Shown here one piece after another: positions 43,441 to 54,611 of a stretch of 64,000 nucleotides of DNA. This DNA comes from a bacterium (GTDB lineage: Bacteria > Myxococcota_A > Bradymonadia > UBA7976 > UBA1532): NCBI GenBank assembly GCA_030427205.1, contig JAUHXC010000007.1, positions 124,001 to 188,000 on the forward strand. The letters are read 5' to 3'. The notes under the pieces are model-generated. The model ran no database searches. It saw only the letters and a program-made list of their open reading frames with translations, and was not told the origin of the DNA. How positions within the stretch are numbered: the first letter of the stretch is position 1; each line of letters starts with the position of its first letter. The position numbers were made by a program, and so were the translations under genes.

Positions 43441-44523
43441 TCAACCGGCCGCGCGCGTGCGCAGCCAGGTCTCGATGCGGGGGTAGATCTCGACCGGCGC
43501 GGTGCGGCCGACGATGAGCCCGCCGTGGCAGTCGTCGAGGGCGAAGCCCGTCGAGCGGCCGAAGACCTCGAACCGGTTGATCGGTGAGGCGACCGCGCGG
43601 TGCCCGTACTCGACGCTGCTCGGCGGCGCGACGCGATCGGCGGCGGCGGCCATGAAGTACAGCGGCGTCGTGATGCCGCCCAGCGTCGCCCGGTAGTCGA
43701 CGCCGTCGGGCGAGGCCCAGACGTCCTCGGCGAAGAAGCGGGCGAACTGCTGCAAGAGCGGCGTCTCGATGTGCTCGCGCGCGCGATAGAGCACGTTGCG
43801 CAAGACGGGGCCGTCGAAGTTGCCCAGATCCAGCAGGTGCGTGCGAAACCGCACCGCCGGCACCAACGGGGCCATCCAGGGCCAGACCGACGACGGGATG
43901 CGCATCACCCGGCTCAGGGCGCTGGTCGTGCGCATCACCCGGTGCGCCTGGCGGTGCATGTCGGCGAAGCGGGTCGGCGAGCACATGACCGTGCCCGAGG
44001 CGATGCGCGCCTCGGCGGGGTGGGCCCCGAGGTGGGCCAGCAGCAGCATGCCGCCCATCGAGTGGCCGACCCAGTGCACCCGGGCGGCGCCGCTGACGCC
44101 ACGGGCCAGCTCGAGCAGCGCCGGCAGGTCGTACTCGGCGTGGCTCTCGAAGGTGAACGGCGGCGCCGCGCCCTGGCCGACGTAGGCGCTGGCGCCCGAT
44201 CCGCGCAGGTCGCAGTTGAAGACCTCGAAGCCGGCCCGGGCCAGCCGGCGGGCGAGGCTGACCTCGGGGGTGACGTCGAAGAAGCTGCGGTTGATGCCCA
44301 GTCCATGGCACAGGACCACCGCGCCGCGAGACGGGCCGTCGGGCCGATGGTGGTCCACCGACAGGCGCCAGCCGTCGGCGGTCGAAGCCCAGATCGTGGC
44401 CACCGAGCGGCCCAGCGCGCTGACCGGCGGGCGGTAGCGTCGACGGGCGAGGCCCGATAGCCCGCGGGCGGCGCCGAAGGCCCCCGCGGCGGCCACCGCG
44501 GTCGTGGTGAGCGGATCGACCAT
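43441..44523 (-). CDS. Alpha/beta hydrolase
   Basis: The product is 360 residues from ATG 44523, two bases after the peptidase stop. An N-terminal hydrophobic stretch (4-20) may anchor it. The fold shows the oxyanion-hole region LCHGLGINRSFFD, the nucleophile elbow GHSMGG (Ser about 147) and a late catalytic His in DDCHGGL. The sequence resembles lipase/PHA-synthase-like hydrolases of the lysosomal acid lipase group. The substrate is probably an ester or lipid. It is translationally linked to the M28 peptidase gene. Confidence 0.88.
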   Translation of the reverse strand: MVDPLTTTAVAAAGAFGAARGLSGLARRRYRPPVSALGRSVATIWASTADGWRLSVDHHRPDGPSRGAVVLCHGLGINRSFFDVTPEVSLARRLARAGFEVFNCDLRGSGASAYVGQGAAPPFTFESHAEYDLPALLELARGVSGAARVHWVGHSMGGMLLLAHLGAHPAEARIASGTVMCSPTRFADMHRQAHRVMRTTSALSRVMRIPSSVWPWMAPLVPAVRFRTHLLDLGNFDGPVLRNVLYRAREHIETPLLQQFARFFAEDVWASPDGVDYRATLGGITTPLYFMAAAADRVAPPSSVEYGHRAVASPINRFEVFGRSTGFALDDCHGGLIVGRTAPVEIYPRIETWLRTRAAG

Positions 44524-44525
44524 GG

Positions 44526-45971
44526 CTACTTCTTCTCGGGCTCGGGGTCGTCGAGCCGGCCGGGCATCTCGGCGAGCGCGTAGGCCATGATCGCCATCGC
44601 CGCGACGTTGTCGGCCAGCTCGCGCGGGTCGACCTTGTCGACGGTGTCGGCGGCGGTGTGGTGGATGTCGAAGTAGCGCGCCATGTCGGTCATCTGGCCC
44701 AGCAGCGGCACCCGCCCCTCGCGCAGCTGGTAGACGTCGACCCCGGCGAAGCCCGACTCGGCGTGGTCGGCGTGGATCGGCCGCAGCAGCGCCGTCAGCG
44801 CCCGCAGCCGGCGCAGGCCGCGCCGCTCCGCCGCCGGGTCGAGGTGCTGGAAGGTATAGCCCTTGGGGTCGAAGGCGCCCATGTCGGCCTCGATGGCGGC
44901 GACGTGCTTGGGCAGCTCGGCGGCGAAGTCCTTCGCGTAGGCCTTGGCGCCGGCGACGCCGTTCTCTTCGTTGGTCCACAAGACGACCCGGATGGTGCGC
45001 CGCGGGCGCAGACCCAACGCGCGCAGGATGCGCAGGCTCTCCATGGCCATCACCACGCCGCCGCCGTCGTCGTGGGCCCCTTGCCCCACGTCCCACGAGT
45101 CGAGGTGGCCCGAGATCACCACCACCTCGTCGGGCCGCTCGCGGCCGACCAGCTCGGCGATGACGTTCTCGCTCTGCCCCGGCGCGCGGTTGGCGGCCTG
45201 CATCGCGAGCCGCACCCGCGGGGCCTGCCCGCGGGCCTGCATGCGCGCGAGGCGGTCGGCGTCTTCGGTGGTGATCGCCGCGGCGGGGATGGGCGGCGGG
45301 CCCTCGCGATAGCCCTGGGTGCCGGTGTGCGGCGTGCGCAGGCTGTGGGCGGTGACCGAGCGCACCAGCGCCGCGACCGCCCCGTGCTCGGCGGCCATGC
45401 GCGCGCCGCTCGACCGGAAGCGCACCGCCTCGCCGTAGTGGGTGCCGCAGACCGCGTCGAAGGGGCGCATCGGGTCGTTGAAGACCACGACGCGCCCGCG
45501 GGCGCGGGCCTTGTTGCGCTCGAGATCGGCCTCGTCGACCACCACCAGCACCTCGGCCTCGACACCGCCGGGCGGCGTGCCCGGCGAGTAGCCCAACCCG
45601 AGCATCGGCAGCGGCGCCGCGCGGGGGTGCACCAGCGCCAGCGACTCTTCACCGCGGACCCAGATCGGCACCTCGACGGCGTGCCCGCGCACGTTCTCCT
45701 GCCCGTCGGCCTTCATCTCGGCCTTGGCCCAGGCGATGGCCCTCTCGAGGTTCTTCGAGCCGGTGAGCCGATGGCCGATGTCGTCGCACAGCCGGGCGAG
45801 GCGCTGCCAGGCGGCGTCATCGGCGCGGGCGGCGGCGATGATGCGGGCGGCGGCCTCGGCGTAGGGCTTCGCCGCCTCGGGCAAGGGCGGCGCGGCGAAT
45901 GACGGGGCGGGCGAGACCGCGGCGAGCGCCAGGGCGAGGCCGACGACCGATCCGAAACGCGCTGACGGCAT
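44526..45971 (-). CDS. Secreted M28-family metallopeptidase, carboxypeptidase Q-like
   Basis: The product is 481 residues with a signal peptide (about 1-27). A PA-like inserted domain (about 110-250) precedes the zinc peptidase core: first zinc ligands in VISGHLDSWDVGQGAHDDGG, the catalytic Glu and ligand pair in WTNEENG, and later ligands near IEADMGAFDP and the DIHHTAADT region. The layout is that of plasma glutamate carboxypeptidase (CPQ), a dipeptidase. It would act in the periplasm or outside the cell. It is the first gene of the minus-strand group with the hydrolase and is divergent from arsR. Confidence 0.93.
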   Translation of the reverse strand: MPSARFGSVVGLALALAAVSPAPSFAAPPLPEAAKPYAEAAARIIAAARADDAAWQRLARLCDDIGHRLTGSKNLERAIAWAKAEMKADGQENVRGHAVEVPIWVRGEESLALVHPRAAPLPMLGLGYSPGTPPGGVEAEVLVVVDEADLERNKARARGRVVVFNDPMRPFDAVCGTHYGEAVRFRSSGARMAAEHGAVAALVRSVTAHSLRTPHTGTQGYREGPPPIPAAAITTEDADRLARMQARGQAPRVRLAMQAANRAPGQSENVIAELVGRERPDEVVVISGHLDSWDVGQGAHDDGGGVVMAMESLRILRALGLRPRRTIRVVLWTNEENGVAGAKAYAKDFAAELPKHVAAIEADMGAFDPKGYTFQHLDPAAERRGLRRLRALTALLRPIHADHAESGFAGVDVYQLREGRVPLLGQMTDMARYFDIHHTAADTVDKVDPRELADNVAAMAIMAYALAEMPGRLDDPEPEKK

Positions 45972-46082
45972 GGCACCTCCTCGGCGGTACCATACCCCGT
46001 CGGCCCCGCGCGCTCGACCCGTCGGGTATCGATTGACATCGCCCCGCCGGCGGCACACCGTCGGGGGACGCAGGAGAACCCG

Positions 46083-46412
46083 ATGCACGACCCGGACAAT
46101 CAGCGCAGCGCCGCCGAGTGCGCCGAGGCTCTGCGGGCCATGGGCAACGAGACCCGCTTGAGCATCCTGCGCACCCTGCTCGGCGGCCCGCGCTGCGTCT
46201 CGGAGATCTGCGTCGAGCTCGACCTCGAGCAGTCGTTCACCTCGCGCCACCTCGCCGTGCTGCGCGGCGCCGGCCTCGTCGAAGCCCGCCGCGATGCCCA
46301 GCGGGTGGTCTATTCGCTGCACCCCGACGTGCGCCACGGCCTCGCGGGGCCGACCCCCACCATCGACCTCGGCTGCTGCGCCCTGCGCTTCTCGGCGCCC
46401 GCCGCCGAATGA
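46083..46412 (+). CDS. ArsR-family transcriptional regulator
   Basis: The product is 109 residues, one winged helix-turn-helix (GNETRLSILRTLLGGPRCVS, then VELDLEQSFTSRHLAVLRGA and the wing VEARRDAQRVVYSL). The C-terminal LGCCALRF holds two adjacent cysteines that could sense metal or redox state. It has an AGGAGA ribosome-binding site. It is divergent from the peptidase gene and 160 bases upstream of the uptake operon, and could control either. Confidence 0.9.
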   Translation: MHDPDNQRSAAECAEALRAMGNETRLSILRTLLGGPRCVSEICVELDLEQSFTSRHLAVLRGAGLVEARRDAQRVVYSLHPDVRHGLAGPTPTIDLGCCALRFSAPAAE

Positions 46413-46572
46413 TGACGCCCCGGTAACATGCCGGTGACCGCTCCGTAAGCCAGCGGGGACGACTCATCGCCGACTTCGGACGACCGAACGGGGTGTTTCG
46501 CGCCGGACATGTGTATATGTGGATGTCGGCATATGCGGCGCGGCGCCGCAGCGCACCGAACGGGGGAGTGAG

Positions 46573-47775
46573 ATGAGAACGAGCACAGCGGCGGCCGCGG
46601 CCGTCGCGTTGGGGCTGGCGTGCATCGGCCCGGCGCAGGCGCAGGAGACCGCCTGCGACGCCCTGGAGAACCCGGTGTACATGCACGTCGGCAGCACGGT
46701 GCTGCCGCTGCTGCGCGAGCTGGGCCGGGCGCTGCGCGACGCGCCCGATCCGATCACGCTGGTCTTCGTCGACGGGCGCTCGTGCGCGATCATGGACGGC
46801 ATCACCAGCGGCACGCCGCTCGCGGTCAACCTGACCTACGTGCCCTCGACCGCCGAGGACGCCGCCTGGACGCCCGACATGGCGCCGCGCACCTGCGCCA
46901 TCCCCGACGGCGGCCTGCCGGTCGATCTGGCTCACAGCGACATCTACCCCGAGAGCTGCGGCGCGGGCCTCGAGCTGGGCGACGTCGCGGTCTTCACCGG
47001 CCCGGTGCTGCCCTTCGTCTTCGTGGTGCCGCCGGCCAGCAGCCAGGTCGCGATCACCGCCGAGGAGGCCTACTTCGTCTGGGGCTTCGGCAACGCGGGC
47101 CGGGTCGCCCCGTGGACCGACGAGCAGTTCCTCTTCTCGCGGCCCAATACCAGCGGCACCAAGATCACCTTCGGGGCCAACATCGGCGTGCCCGCGGCGC
47201 GCTGGAAGGGCCAGCAGCTGGCCAAGACCGGCGATGTGATCAACGCCGTGTCGAGCGCGGTGAACGCCGAGGCGGCCATCGGCATCGTCGGCGGGGCCAA
47301 CTACGACGCCAACCGCGACGCGCTCAAGTCGCTGGCCTATCAGGCCTATGGGCAGCAGGCGGCGTGGTATCCCGACTCGACGGCCGGCGGCTTCGACAAG
47401 CGCAACGTGCGCGACGGCCACTATCTGCTGTGGGGCCCGTCGGTCTTCCTCGCCCGGGTCGACGGCGCCGGCGCGCCGACCAACCCCCGGGTCGACCGGG
47501 TGCTGCGCATGCTGCAGAGCCGGGCGGTCGAGCCCGACCCCGGCTTCGACCCGACGGGCATCATCGTCGACGAGGGCTTCATCCCCGACTGCGCGATGCA
47601 GGTCGCCCGGGACGGGCAGGCCGGCGACCTGCGGCTGTATCGCCCCGAGGCGCCGTGCGGCTGCTTCTTCGAGGCGCGGGTCGGCGGCGCGCCGGCCTGC
47701 GCGGCGTGCGAAGACGACGGGGGCTGCGCCGACGGCGAGCGCTGCACCCTCGGCTATTGCGAAGGGGGGGAGTGA
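46573..47775 (+). CDS. PstS-like periplasmic substrate-binding protein
   Basis: The product is 400 residues from ATG 46573 (GGGGGAG site), with a signal peptide ending GPAQAQ. The body follows the PBP-like pattern: MHVGSTVLPLLRELGRAL, then FSRPNTSGTKITFGANIGVP and EAAIGIVGGANYD, as in phosphate-binding proteins of the PstS class. Near the C-terminus it adds a short cysteine-rich module (CGCFFEARVGGAPACAACED and CADGERCTLGYCE), typical of surface proteins in this lineage. It is the first gene of a nine-gene overlapping operon and probably binds phosphate or another oxyanion; no ABC permease is nearby. Confidence 0.78.
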   Translation: MRTSTAAAAAVALGLACIGPAQAQETACDALENPVYMHVGSTVLPLLRELGRALRDAPDPITLVFVDGRSCAIMDGITSGTPLAVNLTYVPSTAEDAAWTPDMAPRTCAIPDGGLPVDLAHSDIYPESCGAGLELGDVAVFTGPVLPFVFVVPPASSQVAITAEEAYFVWGFGNAGRVAPWTDEQFLFSRPNTSGTKITFGANIGVPAARWKGQQLAKTGDVINAVSSAVNAEAAIGIVGGANYDANRDALKSLAYQAYGQQAAWYPDSTAGGFDKRNVRDGHYLLWGPSVFLARVDGAGAPTNPRVDRVLRMLQSRAVEPDPGFDPTGIIVDEGFIPDCAMQVARDGQAGDLRLYRPEAPCGCFFEARVGGAPACAACEDDGGCADGERCTLGYCEGGE

Positions 47776-48005
47776 TGCGCTGGCTGACGCTGCTGCTCGC
47801 CGCCGGATCGTTCGCCTGTGAGGGCGAGACATCCGTGACGCCCGACGCCGCCGCGCCCGACATGGGCGTGGCCGCCGCCGAGTGCTTCGCCGATCCGACC
47901 ACCCACGTCGAGATCATCAACGCCTGCACCGACGCCACGTCGGTGAGCAAGACGCCGGTCACCCCGCTCCTGCGCGAAGACGGCACCCTGCCGCCGTTGC
48001 CGTGA
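47775..48005 (+). CDS. Small lipoprotein of the uptake operon
   Basis: The product is 76 residues with a lipoprotein-type signal (LLAAGSFACEG) and a short mature part with two further cysteines and no known domain. Its ATG overlaps the previous stop (TGATG), and its own stop overlaps the GTG of the porin gene. It may be an accessory surface component. The family was not recognised. Confidence 0.75.
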   Translation: MRWLTLLLAAGSFACEGETSVTPDAAAPDMGVAAAECFADPTTHVEIINACTDATSVSKTPVTPLLREDGTLPPLP

Positions 48006-49243
48006 GGGCTGCCCCTTTTCTAGTGCTGGGCCTGCTTCTCGGCGCCGCCCCGTCGCGGGCCGCCCCGTTCGAACTGCGACCCACCGGCTACCTGCAGGCG
48101 GCGGCCGTGCTGCACGATCAGTCGTCGGTCGACGAGCTGGATCCCGCTTCGGGCGCTCCGCTCAACGACGATCGGGTGCTCGTGCGCCGCGCGCGCATTG
48201 GCGCGATCGGCGCGGCCCGCGTCGGTGAGGGCGCCGCCGCGCGGGCCGAGATCGAGCTGGACGGCAATACGGTCGACGGCCCGCAGGTGGGGCTGGTGCG
48301 GGCCCTGGTCGCCGCGGGCACCGCGGCCCCCGCGGACGCCTGGCCGCTGATCGAAGCCCGGCTGGGCCTGATGCCGACGCCCTTCGGCGGCGAGCTGCAG
48401 CGCGGATCACGGCATCGGGCGTGGCTCGAACGCGGCTCGGCCGCACAAGCCCTGTTCCCCGGCACCCACGACCTGGGCCTCGAAGTGCGCGGCCAGTGGC
48501 GCTTCGTGCGCTATCAGGCGGCGCTGATGGACGGCTCACCCATCGGCCTCGTCGACCGCCCGGGGCAGGATCCCACCGCCGAGCGCGACGTCATCGGCCG
48601 GCTGGGTATCGCGCTGCGCTTCGGCGAGGCGACCCTCGACATCGGCAGCTCGCTGGCGCTGGGCGCCGGCTTCTCGCCGGGCGTGCCGGCCACCAAGGAC
48701 AGCGTGCAATGGCAGGACGCCAACCAGAACGGCGTCGTCGAGCTGTCGGAGCTGCAGCCCATCGCCGGCCTCGCCGGCCGCCCCGCGGAGACCTTCGAGC
48801 GATCGGCGATCGGCGCCGACGTCGCCGCGGCGTTCGATACGGGCGGCTGGGGCCGGCTGCGGCTCTTCGGCGAGCTGTATTGGGCGGTGAACCTCGACCG
48901 GGCCTTCGTGCCCGCCGATCCAGTGCTCACCGGCCGCGACCAGCGGGGCCTGGGCTGGGTCGGCGGCGTCACCCATACGCTCTTCGACATGGGCCGGCTC
49001 GGGCTGCGGGTCGATCATTACGACCCCGACGCGGACGCCAACGAGCGCATCGCCGCGGCGCTCGTGCCCCGGGACCGCAGCATCACCACCATCAGCGGCG
49101 TCGTGGCCTTCGTCGGCTGGGCGCCGTTGACGGTGAGCGTGCAATACGATCACGAGCGCAATCAGCTCGGGCGCGGCGCCGACGGCCGCCCGGCGCGCTT
49201 GCAGAACGACCGGCTGCTGCTCTGGGCGCAGGTGGCGCCATGA
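48002..49243 (+). CDS. Outer-membrane porin, OprP/OprO-like
   Basis: The product is 413 residues from GTG 48002 (GTGA overlap), with a signal peptide ending PSRAAP. Alternating beta-strands run throughout, and the N-terminal part has the pattern of phosphate-selective porins O and P: GYLQAAAVLHDQS, LVRRARIGAIGAARVGEGAA, then LGLMPTPFGGE. It ends on a polar-aromatic strand (DRLLLWAQVAP). It would form an outer-membrane channel for the substrate bound by the preceding PstS-like protein. Confidence 0.8.
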   Translation: MRAAPFLVLGLLLGAAPSRAAPFELRPTGYLQAAAVLHDQSSVDELDPASGAPLNDDRVLVRRARIGAIGAARVGEGAAARAEIELDGNTVDGPQVGLVRALVAAGTAAPADAWPLIEARLGLMPTPFGGELQRGSRHRAWLERGSAAQALFPGTHDLGLEVRGQWRFVRYQAALMDGSPIGLVDRPGQDPTAERDVIGRLGIALRFGEATLDIGSSLALGAGFSPGVPATKDSVQWQDANQNGVVELSELQPIAGLAGRPAETFERSAIGADVAAAFDTGGWGRLRLFGELYWAVNLDRAFVPADPVLTGRDQRGLGWVGGVTHTLFDMGRLGLRVDHYDPDADANERIAAALVPRDRSITTISGVVAFVGWAPLTVSVQYDHERNQLGRGADGRPARLQNDRLLLWAQVAP

Positions 49244-50136
49244 AGCGGCTGTTCATCCTGCCGAGCATCGCTCTCGCGCTGGTCGCATGCGGCGGTATCG
49301 ACGCCGATCCGGGCCGCGACGCGTTGTTGCAGGTGGGCGGCGCGCAGTTCGTGCCCGGTCCGCTGCCCGCCGAAGCGGGTGGACCGGCGATCACGGCGAT
49401 CGAGAACCCGCTCAATACCGCGCGCCCCGGCGAGGTGCAGCGCCCGCTCTCGGGCACCCTGGCCAATGGCGCGACGGCGGTCCTCATCGAGCTGGTCGGC
49501 GACCGCGGCCACTGGATCGCGGTGGCCGGCGCGCCCGACGTCACCCTGCCCGACCAGCCGACCTTCGGCCTGCAGCTCGCCTTCGCCCGGCGGCTGACGC
49601 TCGATCCGGTCGAGCTGCGGCTGGCGGCGGTCGACGGCGACGGGCGGGTCGGGCCGCCGCAGACGGTCACCCTCGCGCTGGCCGGCGTCGACCGGCCCGA
49701 AGGCGCGCTGGTGGTGACCCTCGCCTGGGATCGCGACGCCGACCTCGACCTGCGGGTCGTCGAGCCCTCGGGGGTCGAGATCTTCGCCCGCAACCCCAGC
49801 TCGGCCGGCGACGACCGCCCCGGGCTGCCGCCGACGCCCGAGCAGATCGCCGCGGCGGGCCTGCTCGACCGCGACAGCAATGGGCAATGCGTCATCGACG
49901 GCGTGCGCCGCGAGAGCGTGATCTGGGCCGACAACCCGCCAACCGGGCGCTATGTGGTGCGGGTCGATACCTTCGCGATGTGCGCCGAGAGCAGCGCCCG
50001 CTGGCGGGTCGAGGTGCGCCGCGACGGCGCGCTGATCGCCGAGGCCGAGGGCGTGAGCACCGCCGCCGATACCCGCTTCGGGCACGACCTGGGGGCCGGC
50101 GTCCTGGCGCTGGAGTTCGAGGAGAGCAGCCGATGA
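49240..50136 (+). CDS. Lipoprotein with YfaP/DUF2135-like domain
   Basis: The product is 298 residues with lipobox ALVACGG. The centre (about 45-165) looks Ig-like, and the C-terminal part contains TLAWDRDADLDLRVVEPSGV, the DUF2135/YfaP signature, then two Cys-containing segments. The ATG overlaps the porin stop. Likely an outer-membrane or surface lipoprotein of the uptake complex; its function is unknown. Confidence 0.78.
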   Translation: MKRLFILPSIALALVACGGIDADPGRDALLQVGGAQFVPGPLPAEAGGPAITAIENPLNTARPGEVQRPLSGTLANGATAVLIELVGDRGHWIAVAGAPDVTLPDQPTFGLQLAFARRLTLDPVELRLAAVDGDGRVGPPQTVTLALAGVDRPEGALVVTLAWDRDADLDLRVVEPSGVEIFARNPSSAGDDRPGLPPTPEQIAAAGLLDRDSNGQCVIDGVRRESVIWADNPPTGRYVVRVDTFAMCAESSARWRVEVRRDGALIAEAEGVSTAADTRFGHDLGAGVLALEFEESSR

Positions 50137-50770
50137 TGATCGAGGATCTGGGCGCGGTGGCCCTGTGGGGCTCGCTGGCGGTGATCTACGCCCTCGGCGC
50201 GCTGTCGGTGCTGTCGTTCGGGCTGATCATCGAGCGCGCGGTGTGGTTCGCCCGGCGGCGCATCGACCTGGAGGCGCTGATCGGCGAGCTGCTGCCCCTG
50301 GCCGACCGCGGCGACATGAAAGGCGCCGCGACGCTGCTCGGTCGCGGCCGCAGCGTCGAGGCGGCGGTGCTCGCCGAGGCGCTGCCGTGGTACGCCGCCG
50401 GGCCCGCCGCGCTCGAACAGGCCCTGCAGGCGGGGGTGCGCGGCCAGCGCAGGGCGCTCTACGGCGGGCTGAACTTCCTCGGCACGCTGGGCAACAACGC
50501 GCCGTTCATCGGCCTCTTCGGCACCGTCCTGGGGGTCATCACGGCGTTCCAGCAGCTGGGCGCCGACGCGCTGGGCTCGATGGACAACGTCATGTCGGGC
50601 ATCGGCGAGGCGCTGGTGGCGACCGCGGTGGGCATTCTGGTGGCGCTGCCGGCGGTGGCGGCGCACAACGCGCTGCAAGCGCGGGCGATGCAGGTCGAAG
50701 AGAACATCGCCCGGGTCGGGCACCTGCTGATGGCCCAGCTCGAGCGGGCCCGCGGCCGGGAGGTCGGCTG

Positions 50771-50771
<1 letters not shown>
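50133..50771 (+). CDS. exbB: ExbB-type proton-channel protein
   Basis: The product is 212 residues with three membrane segments (about 10-32, 120-140 and 160-182) and the MotA/TolQ/ExbB core NNAPFIGLFGTVLGVITAFQ and IGEALVATAVGILVALPAVA. With ExbD and TonB it harvests the proton gradient to energise the outer membrane. ATG overlaps the previous stop (ATGA). Confidence 0.95.
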
Positions 50772-51991
<1,220 letters not shown>

Positions 51992-51993
<2 letters not shown>

Positions 51994-52082
51994 TGGCATC
52001 ATGGGATCCGATGCCATCCCATGGGTTGGCTGATGGCATATGCCATGTCGGATGGTATGTGCCATCGTGGCATCTGATGCCA
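51992..52082. repeat. Array of GATGGCAT palindromes at the tonB-receptor junction
   Basis: Four inverted repeats built on GATGGCAT/ATGCCATC stand side by side: GATGGCATC(9 bases)GATGCCATC at 51992-52018, ATGGCATATGCCAT at 52033-52046, GATGG-TATGTG-CCATC at 52051-52066, and TGGCATC-T-GATGCCA at 52068-52082. The small palindrome CCCATGGG lies at 52018-52025. The DNA is less GC-rich than its surroundings. It could be an operator array, a set of RNA hairpins, or an inserted mobile repeat. Confidence 0.85.
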
Positions 52083-54611
52083 TCACTGCTCGTGGTGGCA
52101 GCGCTGATCACATCGACGGCGATGGCACAGACGCTCACCCGAGCGCCCGAGCTGACCGCCTTCGTCGAGGCCGATCCGCGACCGCCCGGACGCGCCGCGG
52201 TGCTGCTCGTCATCGACATCGACGCCAGCGGCGCGGTCACCGCAGTCGAGGTCGTCGAGTCGGCGGGGCAGGGCTTCGACGCGGCCGCCGTCGCCGCCGC
52301 CCGGCGCTTCGTCTTCACCCCGGCCGAGGTCGACGGCGCGCCCGCCGCGGTGCGCATCCAGTATCGCTACAGCTTCACCGAGCAGATCGTCGAGCCGCCG
52401 CCGCCGACCACCGTCGACCTCACCGGACAGGTCGTCGATCGGCGCGGCGCCCCCATCGTCGGCGCCCGGGTGCGCGCCGGCTCACAGCAAGCCCTCACCG
52501 ACGCCGCGGGCCGCTTCGCGCTGCCGGGGCTGCCGCCGGGGGTCTATCTCGTCGACGTCAGCGCCGAGGGCCGGGTGCCGCTGCGGGCCACCGAAGACGC
52601 GCGGACCGCCGGATCGGTGCTCGACGCGCGCTACACGCTGCTGCCGGTGGCCGAAGACGTGGACGAAGAGCGGGTGATCCGGGCGCCGCGGCGCATCCTG
52701 GCCCGGACGCGGGTCGCGCTGAAGGCCGACGAGGCGCGCCGGGTCGCCGGCACCCAGGGCGATACGCTCAAGGTGGTGCAGAGCCTGCCCGGCGTGGCGC
52801 GGGCGGCGGCCGGCTCGGCGGCGCTGGTGGTCTGGGGCGCGGCGCCGGAGGATACCCGCGTATTGGTCGACGGCGTCGAGCTGCCGGCGCTGTATCACCT
52901 CGGCGGCGTGCGCTCGACGGTCAACTCGGCGCTGGTCGAAGACATCGAGCTCATCCCGGGCGCCTACGGGCCGGCCTATGGCCGCGGCCTGGGCGGTCTC
53001 GTCCGGGTCACCACCCGCCCGCTGCCCCGCGACGGGCTCACCGGCTACGTCGGCGCCGATCCCTACGACGCCTCGGCGATGCTCGGCGCGCCCTTCAGCG
53101 ACGTCTTCCGCGGGGCGGCGGCGGCTCGGGTGGGCTACCTCGATCGGGTCTTCGCCGGCGTGGTCGACGACGACGCGCTCTTCCCCATCCCGCGCTATCT
53201 CGACGCCCAGCTTCAGCTCGAGCACGACCTGCGGGCCGACGAGACCATCGGCCTGACCGCGCTCTTCGCCGACGATGCGCTCGAGCGGCGCATCGACGGC
53301 GGCCGCGACCGCCAGACCCGGCGGCATCTGGCCCTGTCGCTGCCCTATCGCCGCATCACGCCCGCCGGCGCCAGCTTCACGGTGACGCCGCACGCGGTGC
53401 TCGCCGAGCGCGCGAGCGAGGCCCGCTTCGGCGAGACCCCTGCTACGCTGGCGGTCGACGCCCTGCGTATCGGGCTGCGGGCGGATTATCGGGCGGCGGT
53501 CGGCGAAGCGGCGACGCTGGCGCTGGGGGTGGATACCCTCGTCGAGTCGGCGGACGTGCGCCGCGCGGGCTCGCTCAACCGCCCGGCCCGCGAGGGCGAC
53601 ATCAACGTCTTCGGCCAGCCGCCGGGGGACGACGTCACCGCCGACGCTCTGGGCACCACCATCGCCGATCTGGCGGCCCACGCCCGGGTCGAGGTCGACT
53701 GGGGCCCGCTGACGCTGGTGCCCGGGCTGCGGCTGGATGTCTGGGCGCTGCACGGCGATCGGCTCGAGCCGCCGGTGGGCGACGCGCCGCGGTTGGGCAG
53801 CCTGCGCATCGAGCCCACCGTGGCCCCGCGCATCTCGGCCCGCTGGCGCATCGTCGACGGCCTGACCGTGCACGGCGCCGCCGGCCGCTATCACCAGGCG
53901 CCGCGCCCGGAGGACCTCAGCCCGGTCTTCGGCAACGCCCGGCTGGGGCTGGCGCAGGCCGATCACCTCGTGCTCGGGGCGCAGTGGAGCCCGCTCGACG
54001 GCTTCGAAATCGAGGCCACCGGCTATGTGGAGACCTTCGACCGGCTGGTGGCGCGCCACCCCGATCCGACGCCGCCGCTCGGCGAGGCGCTGACCGACGA
54101 CGGATCGGGCACCAGCCGCGGGGTTCAGCTGTTGTTGCGCCGCTCGACGGGCCCGGTCACCGGCTGGGTCAGCTATACGCTCGCCCGCTCGATACGGGTC
54201 GACGCGCCGGGGCAGGCGGCGCGGCTCTTCGACTTCGACCAGACCCACGTGCTCTCGGTGGTGGCCAGCGCCGCGCTGGGCCCGCTGACCCTGGGTGGGC
54301 GCTTGCGCTACGCCACCGGCTTCCCGCGCACGCCCGTCGTCGGCGCGTTCTACGACGCCCGCAGCGATCGCTTCCAGCCGCGCACGGGGGCCCACAACTC
54401 GATCCGCATCCCGGCGTTCACCCAGCTCGATCTGCGGCTCGAATATCGCCAGCCGCTGCCGATCGGCGCGCTGTCGCTCTACCTCGACGTGCAGAACGCG
54501 ACCGCGCAGGACAACGTCGAAGAGCTGGCCTACACCTATGACTACGCCGCCGAGCGGCCGGTGCCCGGGCTGCCGACGCTGGCGCTGCTCGGCGCCCGAT
54601 GGGATTTCTGA
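51993..54611 (+). CDS. TonB-dependent outer-membrane receptor with N-terminal TonB-like domain
   Basis: The product is 872 residues if started at ATG 51993, which overlaps the tonB stop as the other operon genes do. The alternative is ATG 52077, which begins directly at the signal peptide MPSLLVVAALITSTAMAQ. Domains in order after the signal: a TonB-C-like module (about 55-130, AVLLVIDIDASGAVTAVEVV), a carboxypeptidase-regulatory-like beta-sandwich (TGQVVDRRGAPIVGARVRAG), the plug (VVQSLPGVARAAAGSAALVV, VLVDGVELPALYHLGG) and a 22-strand barrel ending LPTLALLGARWDF with terminal aromatic Phe. No Ton box was recognised. It imports the operon's substrate. Confidence 0.9.

Noticed and set aside
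46413..46572. Pho box before the PstS-like operon
   Set aside because: No direct repeats of the CTGTCAT type were found; phosphate specificity therefore rests only on protein resemblance.
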